From: Methanospirillum hungatei
GTDB lineage: Archaea; Halobacteriota; Methanomicrobia; Methanomicrobiales; Methanospirillaceae
Direction of reading: 5' to 3'
Length of the DNA: 12,976 nucleotides
NCBI GenBank assembly: GCA_003251955.1
Contig: QKDV01000017.1
Coordinates: 1-12,976 of the forward strand
Shown: piece by piece, positions 1 through 6,504 of the stretch
Layout of the letters: the number at the start of each line of letters is the position of its first letter
Numbering within the stretch: the stretch's first letter is position 1
Notes under the pieces: generated by a model
What the model saw: the letters and a program-made list of their open reading frames with translations, nothing else
Databases searched by the model: none
Told to the model about the DNA's origin: nothing
Position numbers and translations under genes: made by a program

Positions 1-580
1 GGGATTTACCGAGGACTATCGCTCGTGATGATCTACCGACATTTAATGAACTATCAGGGTGTTCATGCCCATCTATTCTGTTCGTATAGATCACAGTGTT
101 TCCATCTGGATAGTTGAACGGTTGTTATCATAGAGTTAGTCAATTTTTTTAAGATTTATACAATTTATCACAGAAAAATTGGGCTATAAGGATGGTACCA
201 GTGTCTGTAAGGAAGGATAGTACTACTTTTCATCAATATTAGGGATGTCATAGAGTTCATATAATGACATCAAAGTGTTGAAGGATGATTCTAGTTTATC
301 GACAAAATTGAGAAAATGTCTCGGTAAAAAGTCATACCTTGAATTACCTCTGCAACTACGAAAAATACGAGATAGATCTGGAACGGAGGCCTATCTTTAT
401 ATATATCAAAGATTTTTTCTGATCCTAATTCAACTCCTCCAATATAAAACTAGGGATATCTTTTCTCTTGAGCTGTAACTCATAGATAGTATTAAGTATA
501 CAGGGAGTATACATATTATCTGCTGATATAACAGTTGATATAATCAGTTGTTATGCTGCGAAAATCACGAGGTGAAGCAG
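1..580. other. AT-rich stretch without a supported gene
   Basis: No convincing coding region was found. Both strands are open for about 40 codons at the left edge (1-126), but neither translation resembles a known family and the minus-strand one has no good start. A 67-codon frame with a GTG start at 275-478 has no Shine-Dalgarno site, recognisable domain or coding-like composition. The last 90 bases look like the promoter region of the gene starting at 581. Confidence 0.6.
495..543 (+). promoter_or_regulatory. Candidate promoter with tandem AGTATAC repeats
   Basis: AGTATAC occurs twice, at 495-501 and 506-512, so the copies are offset by 11 bp, about one helical turn, and each contains the palindrome GTATAC. 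A TATA-like stretch (GATATAAT) follows at about 536-543. Initiation about 25 bases downstream would give a short leader carrying the Shine-Dalgarno site of the gene at 581. Regulation through the repeats is inferred from position only. Confidence 0.35.
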
Positions 581-784
581 ATGAAGATTTACGTCAGGGA
601 ACGTCAGAAGGTTGGAGAAGGTGTTCGTCAGCCACAGTTCAGAATTGTTGCAGTAACAGGTGGTCAATTGCAGATCGAAGCGACTCATTTTAGAAAAGTT
701 GAGATGGAGATGATCGCAAAGGATGTTGGCGCTGAAATTGTTTATCTTGAACAAGTTCCTGATGAACACAAAAAAAAGCACTAA
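581..784 (+). CDS. Small conserved-looking protein of unknown function
   Basis: This 67-residue protein is of unknown function and I do not recognise its family. The ATG at 581 is chosen because GAGGTGA at 569-575 is a well-placed Shine-Dalgarno site; a frame-extending TTG at 548 lacks one. The sequence starts with a short beta-like stretch (MKIYVRER), has a central FRIVAVTGG segment, a helix-like region rich in Lys and Glu, and a charged tail ending in KKKH. There is no signal peptide, membrane segment or Cys cluster, so it is probably a small soluble cytoplasmic protein. It lies 46 bases upstream of the winged-helix-like gene at 831 on the same strand, so the two may be co-transcribed. Confidence that it is a real gene comes from the ribosome site and sensible composition, not from homology. 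Confidence 0.65.
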   Translation: MKIYVRERQKVGEGVRQPQFRIVAVTGGQLQIEATHFRKVEMEMIAKDVGAEIVYLEQVPDEHKKKH

Positions 785-830
785 TTTTTCGCAAATAATG
801 TATCATTAGATCACATATAGTACGTAAGGT

Positions 831-1178
831 ATGCCAGCTCTTTCGGTGGAAATTTTATTTAAGGCGGCTGTGAAACTTTTTTTTATAGAAGAGCATGCAA
901 TCAGCCTGACGTTTACTGATAAAGGAATTCGAATCAGATTTCCGACAACAAGGAGACTTGCAGAGTATCTCAATGTACCTCACTATTATATACTACCCTA
1001 TTTTGCAATGATGGAAGAACAGAATCTGGTTACCCGGGAAGAAAGAGTGGGCATTCATACAACAAATGAAGGCTCCATGAAGATTATCAAGATAATGAAT
1101 GAGGAATTCTCTAATGATGCCTCTGCTCTTTTCGGCCCTGAAATCTTTCAGCAAATCTGTAAAATCGCGGAAGCATGA
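831..1178 (+). CDS. Winged-helix-like putative DNA-binding protein
   Basis: This 115-residue protein is probably a small winged helix-turn-helix protein. The pattern is visible in the middle: a helix around residues 40-48 (RRLAEYLNV), a likely recognition helix at about 51-66 (HYYILPYFAMMEEQ) leading into NLVTREERVGIHTTNEG, which looks like the wing, then a C-terminal helix. Together they match the usual 'allow start, pick partner, read DNA' layout of archaeal wHTH proteins, but I cannot assign a subfamily or a ligand. No metal-binding Cys pairs or membrane segments are seen. The ATG is preceded only by a weak AAGGT, so the start is moderately sure. It follows the small gene at 581-784 and faces the minus-strand gene at 1319-2017. 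It could instead be a non-DNA-binding wHTH scaffold. Confidence 0.6.
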   Translation: MPALSVEILFKAAVKLFFIEEHAISLTFTDKGIRIRFPTTRRLAEYLNVPHYYILPYFAMMEEQNLVTREERVGIHTTNEGSMKIIKIMNEEFSNDASALFGPEIFQQICKIAEA

Positions 1179-1318
1179 AAATTCTGGGACGCCTATATGG
1201 CAGTAACTACCATTCACTTGGCTCCATTTTAGTTTGAAAATCTAAATTAGTGATGGTTCTCTTCACCAGGAGGTTGATCCTAATGAAAAATCACTCTATT
1301 TGTGAATATTTGGGACTG

Positions 1319-2017
1319 TTAATCCCGTTTAAACAGGGTAAGGCCAGTCTCCATCTCCTGAACCAGAAGAACTGCCTTGCCCAGAATTCGGGCTGGTTGA
1401 GGAAATTTTGGTATTACAATCAAGCCTTCAGTGATAGCCTTTCCATCTGTGGTTACGATCTGGTCAATTCCTCTCTTCAGTAGTTCTTCTGCAGTCTGAT
1501 CTCCTCTCATGTCACGAATTGATCCTATCTGAAGATACCTCCCATCAGATCCGCTTGCTGCAAGTCCGATCCCCCCAAGGGCCCCAATAACCCCTCCTTC
1601 GGTCCCTCCGAGACCCTCAAGAAGAATTCCTGCATGATGTGCTATGGTTCGTGCCCGTTCCTGGGTGACAACATGATATTTTGCATCAACTCCGAATGCA
1701 ACCATAGCTGGAGTAACCTGGTCACTTCCTGCAAGGGCAATTCCCGGATCACTTCCTTCAACAAATCTCTCTTTCATCAGATGTTTGACTTTTTCAAAAA
1801 GGAGTGGTAAATTATGCGATGGAATATCTGCCAGATGAATGACGGCACCGCTATTATGTGAAGTATATGGGATATCAGAATGGAGAAAAAACTGGTGCCT
1901 GGTCACACAGATTACTGGGTATGTTTCTCCAAGGTTCTCTGCAATTTCACGTGCAAGCCGGCCTGTGCCAATAGACTCAAGCGTATCGGTGTCATCAATT
2001 GATAGGTAAACAGGCAT
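1319..2017 (-). CDS. Stand-alone TiaS-like (DDTD-motif) domain protein
   Basis: This 232-residue protein resembles the catalytic region of TiaS, the archaeal enzyme that uses ATP to attach agmatine to C34 of tRNA-Ile2. Two family signatures are visible: an N-terminal IDDTDT motif at residues 7-12, where TiaS has its DDTDS-type ATP/metal site, and a glycine-rich GGTEGGVIGALGG stretch at about 137-149, matching the GTGDGVIGAL region of TiaS. Full TiaS is about 420 residues or more, with C-terminal OB-fold and zinc-ribbon parts that bind tRNA; these are absent here. The protein is therefore probably not the tRNA enzyme itself but a related ATP-using enzyme of unknown substrate. The ATG at 2017 is preferred over an upstream TTG at 2065 because GGGGAT sits 5 bases before it and the family motif starts directly after it. 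It is transcribed alone and converges with the gene at 831. Confidence 0.7.
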   Translation of the reverse strand: MPVYLSIDDTDTLESIGTGRLAREIAENLGETYPVICVTRHQFFLHSDIPYTSHNSGAVIHLADIPSHNLPLLFEKVKHLMKERFVEGSDPGIALAGSDQVTPAMVAFGVDAKYHVVTQERARTIAHHAGILLEGLGGTEGGVIGALGGIGLAASGSDGRYLQIGSIRDMRGDQTAEELLKRGIDQIVTTDGKAITEGLIVIPKFPQPARILGKAVLLVQEMETGLTLFKRD

Positions 2018-2370
2018 AAAATCCCCTGGATGATAATTCTTGGATCTTGTCTTTTCAAAATCCAAGCATCGTTGTTTCTGATCCCTGAAAAAGTAGGCTT
2101 AGATGTGTTGCATTTTAATGAAAATCTGGCAACTAAGTTTAATATATTTCTTGGAAAGTTTACAATTTTTACAAATTGCGTATCTTGATCTTCACCTTCA
2201 ATTAATCAGATTGCGGCACCCCTTTACTGGAAATCATATTGAGAACTCATTACTATTTGAAATCAGTTGATATAACAGTGGAATTCGCAAGTGGGCTCAA
2301 TAATCTATCGCAGGCTTTTATCAATCATAATACATTTAATAATTCAAAAGTAAATCAATTAAAATCTACC
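2018..2370. other. AT-rich spacer upstream of the TiaS-like gene
   Basis: No gene is seen here. A minus-strand TATA-like stretch lies at about 2138-2147 and could serve the TiaS-like gene with a leader of around 100 bases. The phrase GTTGATATAAC at about 2266-2276 also occurs in near-identical form upstream of the gene at 581, which may simply reflect similar promoter-like AT composition. Confidence 0.4.
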
Positions 2371-2373
2371 TGT

Positions 2374-2395
2374 GTGTGTGGGCACACCGTTTTTT
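2374..2395 (+). terminator. Short stem-loop followed by a T run
   Basis: A 5-bp stem (GTGTG at 2374-2378 with CACAC at 2383-2387) with a four-base loop is followed by six T bases at 2390-2395. The form is that of a terminator. No intact plus-strand gene ends just upstream, so it may be chance or a leftover of a decayed element. Confidence 0.25.
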
Positions 2396-2402
2396 CAACA
2401 TA

Positions 2403-2636
2403 ATTGATGGAAAAAGACATCACCTTTATATGGTGATGGGCGCTATGATGTAGTGCTCGATGGCGTGAATTCGAGCAGCATGTTTAAGGTGTTAAGGCAG
2501 AATCAACCCGAACCATGAGGTGTTTCCCGAGTTCATACTTCATGGTGATTCTGCCTACCGAGGAAAATGCAGTATTTACTGCAAGTACAAATTTCTCACC
2601 ATGCTATATCAATTACGTGCCATGAAGGATTTGTAG
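2403..2636 (+). pseudogene. Decayed transposase-like fragment (DDE type suspected)
   Basis: One reading frame, in phase from 2403 to the TAG at 2634-2636, reads like the middle of an insertion-sequence transposase interrupted by in-frame stops at 2451, 2466 and 2493. The upstream part begins IDGKRHHLYMV, similar to the strand around the first catalytic Asp of IS4/IS5-like transposases. The part after the stops contains HEVFPEFILHGDSAYRGK, where GDSAYRGK resembles the segment around the second catalytic Asp. The order and same-frame arrangement of both pieces support a common origin. Both ends are missing and no flanking terminal inverted repeat or target duplication was identified. The family assignment is from memory of motifs only; chance similarity cannot be ruled out. 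Confidence 0.42.
2495..2556. repeat. Long imperfect inverted repeat
   Basis: An 11-bp perfect outer arm (AGGCAGAATCA at 2495-2505 with TGATTCTGCCT at 2546-2556) encloses an inner 8-bp arm with one G-T mismatch (CCATGAGG at 2513-2520 with CTTCATGG at 2538-2545). Seven unpaired bases lie on the left side only and the loop is 17 bases. It lies inside the transposase-like remnant. Confidence 0.7.
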
Positions 2637-2878
2637 ATCTGATCCGGATTCTATTATATATTCTTGAAGTCTGGACTTTATATTTTCACTATAAATAATC
2701 AACGACGGCGGCACGGGCCGGCGGTTGATAGATGAATCTGAAAAAAAGATTTCTCATATAAATATTTAATGCCCTCTGCTGGTAAATCATATGCGATAAG
2801 GCGCATAACTCCATTTTTCTGAAATGGATAACTTCTATTCAAATTTTAAATATTTTATTTTACTTGCGGGGTGGGGAT
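2637..2878. other. Gene-free spacer with several stem-loops
   Basis: No gene is supported. Visible structures are a GC-rich hairpin at 2698-2729 (ATCAAC with GTTGAT, inner CGGC with GCCG) in otherwise AT-rich DNA, a palindrome TATGCG/CGCATA at 2790-2807 with a six-base gap, and directly next to it a 7-bp stem TCCATTT/AAATGGA at 2810-2828 with a five-base loop. Any of these could be RNA structure, protein sites or chance. Confidence 0.45.
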
Positions 2879-2926
2879 CACCAATATTCACCAATTTCCA
2901 CGTGGGAAAAAGATCCAATTATATAG
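2879..2926 (+). promoter_or_regulatory. fwd operon promoter with operator-like repeats
   Basis: A TATA box (AATTATATAG, 2917-2926) is preceded by a purine-rich stretch suitable for TFB contact. Just upstream lie a near-perfect palindrome, TTTCC-ACGTG-GGAAA at 2895-2909 (perfect core CCACGTGG at 2898-2905), and two direct copies of CACCAAT at 2879-2885 and 2889-2895, exactly 10 bp apart. The TATA position predicts initiation near 2950 and a leader of about 110 bases. Binding by a regulator is inferred. Confidence 0.55.
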
Positions 2927-3062
2927 TTACGCAGAAGAAGTTCTTGTACTGTAACGTGACAGAGTAGCATCAGTACCGGCATGCAAGTCACAGCATGGCA
3001 GGATCAACCCGGATACTACAACTGACCACATGCAGAGCATCTGTATCCAATTGAGGAATATA

Positions 3063-3464
3063 ATGAGCTCGATTACGATCAACCTGATATCTGGTCGCAC
3101 CATCCAGCAGGGTGTCTCTATGGAAGGTGGTAAGGAGAAGAATAATTACCGCCTTGCCTGTGGAATCATCGAGATGGATGAAGCCGATTTCAAGAAACTT
3201 GGCATCATGAAGAACACTAATGTAAAAGTGTCAAGTGAGTTCGGAAATGTTGTAGTTAAAGCAATATCTGCAACTCAGGGCCCACACCCGGGTATGGCCT
3301 TTATTCCTATGGGACCGTGGGCTAACAAAGTCACCAGTACCGAGACCTACTCAACTGGAATGCCCACTTTCAAAGGAGTTACGGTAACTGTTGAACCAGC
3401 ACCTGAAGAAAAAGTCCTCTCTTCAGTTGATCTCGTCCGCGAATACTGTTTTGGTGATAACTGA
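3063..3464 (+). CDS. fwdD: Formylmethanofuran dehydrogenase subunit D
   Basis: FwdD/FmdD is the small molybdopterin-dinucleotide-binding subunit. Together with FwdB it forms the W- or Mo-bispyranopterin site that reduces CO2 to formate in the first step of methanogenesis. The 133-residue length is normal for the family. Characteristic stretches are GRTIQQG near residues 11-17, the PHPGMAFIPMGPWAN segment at about 75-88 and MPTFKGV at about 100-106, which fit the double-psi beta-barrel fold of this domain. The ATG at 3063 is chosen because GAGG lies at 3053-3056 with proper spacing and the family homology begins there; an in-frame ATG at 3030 would add 11 residues that do not fit. It is the first gene of the operon, and its stop overlaps the fwdB start by one base. 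Sequence alone does not tell whether this is the tungsten or molybdenum isoenzyme. Confidence 0.93.
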   Translation: MSSITINLISGRTIQQGVSMEGGKEKNNYRLACGIIEMDEADFKKLGIMKNTNVKVSSEFGNVVVKAISATQGPHPGMAFIPMGPWANKVTSTETYSTGMPTFKGVTVTVEPAPEEKVLSSVDLVREYCFGDN

Positions 3465-4783
3465 TGTCAAAAACAATCACTGATGTAGTCTGTCCTTTCT
3501 GTGGTACTCTCTGTGATGATCTTATCGTCACCACAGATGATGAAGGAAAGAAGATCCTGGGTGTAGATAACGCCTGTGCTATCGGGGCAGAGAAGTTCAT
3601 TCACTCCTCCGACCATTCACACCGGGTTACCCGGCCACGTAAGATGCAGGAAGATGGCTCCTTCAAAGAGATCACCTATGAAGAAGCAATCGAGCACACT
3701 GCCAAGATCCTTGTGAATGCCAAAAAGCCATTGATGTATGGCTGGTCTTCAACCTCGTGCGAGGCTGATAGCGTAGGTCATGAGATTGCAGAACTTTGTG
3801 GTGGTATTGTTGATAACACAGCAGCAGTCTGTCACGGAACCACCCTTATTGCAGTCCAGAATGTGGGTATCCCAAGCTGTACACTTGGAGAAGTCAAGAA
3901 CCGTGCAGATCGGATCATCTTCTGGGGATGCAACCCGGCACACGCTCATCCACGTCACATGTCCAGGTACTCTATCTTCCCCCGTGGATACTTCACCGGT
4001 AAGGGAGCAAAACAGAGGAAGATCATCGTCGTTGACCCACGTCCAACTGACACTACAAACCTTGCTGATATTCACCTTCAGGTAGAGCAGGGATACGACT
4101 ACGAACTTCTCCAGGCACTTCGCGCTGCAATCCGTGGCGAGCCTCTTGCAGGAGATGTCATTGCAGGTGTTCCTAAAGAGACAGTATATGAGGCTGTTGA
4201 CGTTCTCAAGTCAGGACGGTTCGGAGTAATCTTCTTCGGAATGGGTGTTACCCAGTCACTCGGAAAAGATCACAACATCGATGCCGCAATCTGTCTGACC
4301 AAGGATCTCAACGACTACACCAAGTTCTCGATCGTTGCAATGCGTGGCCACTACAATGTTACTGGATCTGGCCAGGTCCTTGGATGGCAGTATGGATTCC
4401 CATACTCTGTTGACCTTTCACGTGGATTTGCACGGTACAACCCTGGAGAGACCGGTTCCATCGAGGTTCTCAAACGCCAGGAAGCAGATGCAATCTTTGT
4501 TCTCGGCAGCGACCCGGGTGCACACTTCCCAATGAGATGTGTCAAAGAGATCTCACGGCTTCCCTCTGTTGCAATCGACCCGCACATCACCCCGACAACC
4601 GAGATCTGTGATGTTCACGTTCCGGTAGCCTTCGTTGGTGTTGAGGTAGGTGGCAACTGCTATCGTATGGACAACGTTCCGATTGAAGCACGTAAAGTCG
4701 TAGAACCACCAGAGGGCATGATGACTGACCAGCAGTTCCTCTCTGCAGTTCTGGAACGGGTCAAGGAGCTCAAGGCTAACTAG
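3464..4783 (+). CDS. fwdB: Formylmethanofuran dehydrogenase subunit B
   Basis: FwdB/FmdB is the catalytic CO2-reducing subunit, related to molybdopterin-containing formate dehydrogenases. The N-terminus carries a [4Fe-4S] cluster motif with Cys10, Cys13, Cys17 and Cys38. The metal-coordinating residue appears to be Cys123 in the AVCHGTT segment; this is the cysteine form, as no in-frame TGA suggests selenocysteine. Further pterin-binding-type stretches are WGCNPAHAHPRH (about 153-164) and VLGSDPGAHFP in the C-terminal half. The length of 439 residues is usual. The ATG overlaps the last base of the fwdD stop (TGATG), which indicates translational coupling of these two partner subunits. Codon use is strongly biased to C/G-ending codons such as CTC, AAG and ATC, consistent with high expression. 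Formate made here is expected to travel through an internal tunnel to FwdA, as known for the Methanothermobacter enzyme. Confidence 0.95.
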   Translation: MSKTITDVVCPFCGTLCDDLIVTTDDEGKKILGVDNACAIGAEKFIHSSDHSHRVTRPRKMQEDGSFKEITYEEAIEHTAKILVNAKKPLMYGWSSTSCEADSVGHEIAELCGGIVDNTAAVCHGTTLIAVQNVGIPSCTLGEVKNRADRIIFWGCNPAHAHPRHMSRYSIFPRGYFTGKGAKQRKIIVVDPRPTDTTNLADIHLQVEQGYDYELLQALRAAIRGEPLAGDVIAGVPKETVYEAVDVLKSGRFGVIFFGMGVTQSLGKDHNIDAAICLTKDLNDYTKFSIVAMRGHYNVTGSGQVLGWQYGFPYSVDLSRGFARYNPGETGSIEVLKRQEADAIFVLGSDPGAHFPMRCVKEISRLPSVAIDPHITPTTEICDVHVPVAFVGVEVGGNCYRMDNVPIEARKVVEPPEGMMTDQQFLSAVLERVKELKAN

Positions 4784-4794
4784 AGGGAGAGAAC

Positions 4795-6492
4795 ATGAGC
4801 GAATATATCATAAAAAACGGAACCGTCTATGACCCGAAGACCGAGGTCAAAGGCGAAGTCAAGGATATCTGTATCAAGGACGGCAAGATCGTAGACAAGG
4901 TCTCCTCCAAGGCAAAATCAATCGACGCAAAGGGTAAGACTGTCATGGCCGGTGCAGTAGAGATTCATGCACACGTTGCCGGACCAAAAGTCAACGAGGG
5001 ACGTAACTACCGACCAGAAGACAAGCTCTTTACATACCAGCCAGGTGGCAAGAACACCCGTATGGCTGGAGGATTCTCGATCCCTACCACCTTCAAGACC
5101 GGGTACGAGTATGCCAAGATGGGATACACCACCGTCATGGAGGCAGCAATGCCCCCGCTCTACGCCCGTCACGTGCATGAGGAGATCAAGGATACCCCAA
5201 TCATCGACGAGGGTGCATTCCCGGTCTTTGGTAACAACTGGTTCGTCTTTGAGTACCTCAAGAACAACGAGATGGACAATGTCATGGCATACATCTCCTG
5301 GCTGCTCAAGACCACCAAGGGATATGCTATCAAGATCGTGAACCCGGGTGGTTCTGAAGCCTGGGGATGGGGAGAGAACTGTACGACAATTCACGACCCG
5401 GTCCCATACTTCGATATTACCCCTGCAGAGATCATGAAAGGGCTCCTCACTGCAAACGAAAAGATGGGGCTCCCACACTCAATCCACGTTCACACCAACA
5501 ATCTTGGAAATCCAGGCAACTACAAGGACACCCTTGATACCTTCAAACTTGCCCAGGGTGTAAAGCCAAACAACAAGTTTGGTCGTGAGCAGGTCTTCCA
5601 CCACACCCACGTCCAGTTCCACTCCTACGGTGGAGACAGCTGGGCTAACTTCGAGTCCAAAGCCAAGGAAGTCATGGACTACGTCAATTCAAACAAGAAT
5701 ATGACCATTGACCTCGGCTGTGTGACTCTTGACGAAACCACCACAATGACCGCAGACGGTCCGTTCGAACACCACCTGACCACTCTTAACCACCTTAAGT
5801 GGGCAAATGTGGATGTTGAACTTGAGACCAGCTCAGGTATTGTGCCATACATCTACGACCCGAAGATCAAGGTTTGTGCAATCCAGTGGGCTATCGGTCT
5901 TGAACTTGCACTCTATTCAAAAGACCCGATGAGGACCTTTATCACAACCGACCACCCGAACGCAGGACCATTCACCCGGTACCCGCGGATCTTCAAGTGG
6001 CTCATGTCTGACAAGTCAAGGCAGGAGATGCTCAAGGGCTTCAAGAACTCTGACAAGGTCATGGCTGCAACCACCCTCGGATCACTCGACCGTGAGATCA
6101 ACTTCTATGAACTCGCTCAGATGACCCGTGCAGGTCCGGCAAAGGCACTCGGTCTTACTGACATGTGCGGAGGTCTCGCTCCGGGCATGGATGCAGATGT
6201 TGTTATCTATGACATCAACGAAGGCAAGATCAAGGATCCGGAAGAGATCGAGAAGGCATTCAGTGCTGCAACTCATGTCTTTAAGGCCGGAACCCTCGTT
6301 GTCGACAACGGTGAGATCATCAGCAACGGAAACAAGCGGACCTTCTGGGTTGATGCAAAAGTTCCAACCAACACACAGGTTGAGCGCGATGTCCAGATGA
6401 AGTTCCTGAAGTATTACAGTGTCAACCTGAACAACTACGAAGTTTCAGACCACTACGTTGCTAACCCGTACGTGATCGAGGTTGAGAACTGA
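4795..6492 (+). CDS. fwdA: Formylmethanofuran dehydrogenase subunit A
   Basis: FwdA/FmdA is the amidohydrolase-fold subunit that condenses formate, delivered from FwdB, with methanofuran to make formylmethanofuran. The expected dinuclear-metal ligands are visible: His58 and His60 in EIHAHVAG, Lys180 in AIKIVNPGG (the likely carboxylated lysine), His231/His233 in IHVHTNN, and Asp386 in TTDHPNAGP. These positions fit the known ligand pattern of the Methanothermobacter enzyme. The length of 565 residues is normal. The gene follows fwdB after 11 bases, with GAGGG at 4783-4787 as ribosome site. Codon use is strongly optimised across the gene. A soluble cytoplasmic enzyme is expected, as there is no signal peptide or membrane segment. 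No anomaly was noticed. Confidence 0.95.
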   Translation: MSEYIIKNGTVYDPKTEVKGEVKDICIKDGKIVDKVSSKAKSIDAKGKTVMAGAVEIHAHVAGPKVNEGRNYRPEDKLFTYQPGGKNTRMAGGFSIPTTFKTGYEYAKMGYTTVMEAAMPPLYARHVHEEIKDTPIIDEGAFPVFGNNWFVFEYLKNNEMDNVMAYISWLLKTTKGYAIKIVNPGGSEAWGWGENCTTIHDPVPYFDITPAEIMKGLLTANEKMGLPHSIHVHTNNLGNPGNYKDTLDTFKLAQGVKPNNKFGREQVFHHTHVQFHSYGGDSWANFESKAKEVMDYVNSNKNMTIDLGCVTLDETTTMTADGPFEHHLTTLNHLKWANVDVELETSSGIVPYIYDPKIKVCAIQWAIGLELALYSKDPMRTFITTDHPNAGPFTRYPRIFKWLMSDKSRQEMLKGFKNSDKVMAATTLGSLDREINFYELAQMTRAGPAKALGLTDMCGGLAPGMDADVVIYDINEGKIKDPEEIEKAFSAATHVFKAGTLVVDNGEIISNGNKRTFWVDAKVPTNTQVERDVQMKFLKYYSVNLNNYEVSDHYVANPYVIEVEN

Positions 6493-6504
6493 GGAGGAAG
6501 GGAA

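Noticed and set aside
1..126. Both strands open at the left edge, possibly a gene fragment
   Set aside because: Only about 40 codons, no recognisable motif, and no credible start on the minus strand.
275..478. 67-codon frame with GTG start in the left spacer
   Set aside because: No ribosome site, no family resemblance, and AT-rich composition like the surrounding spacer.
1250..1483. Plus-strand frame with a strong Shine-Dalgarno site (AGGAGGT at 1268-1274, ATG at 1283)
   Set aside because: It runs antisense into the 3' end of the well-supported TiaS-like gene, has no recognisable domain, and its composition is that of a reversed coding sequence. The ribosome site is notable but not enough.
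2418..2583. Series of four hairpins (2418-2438, 2454-2477, 2495-2556, 2568-2583) as a single structured non-coding RNA
   Set aside because: The same bases read as a decayed transposase frame, and the shorter stems of 6-7 bp are within reach of chance. Only the long inverted repeat was kept as a finding.
2722..2745. Possible C/D-box guide RNA (GATGA-like and CTGA bases near each other)
   Set aside because: The C box does not match the consensus and no second box pair or guide spacing is present.
4918..5478. 186-codon minus-strand frame inside fwdA
   Set aside because: It is a mirror of the highly biased codons of fwdA on the other strand and has no start signal or domain.
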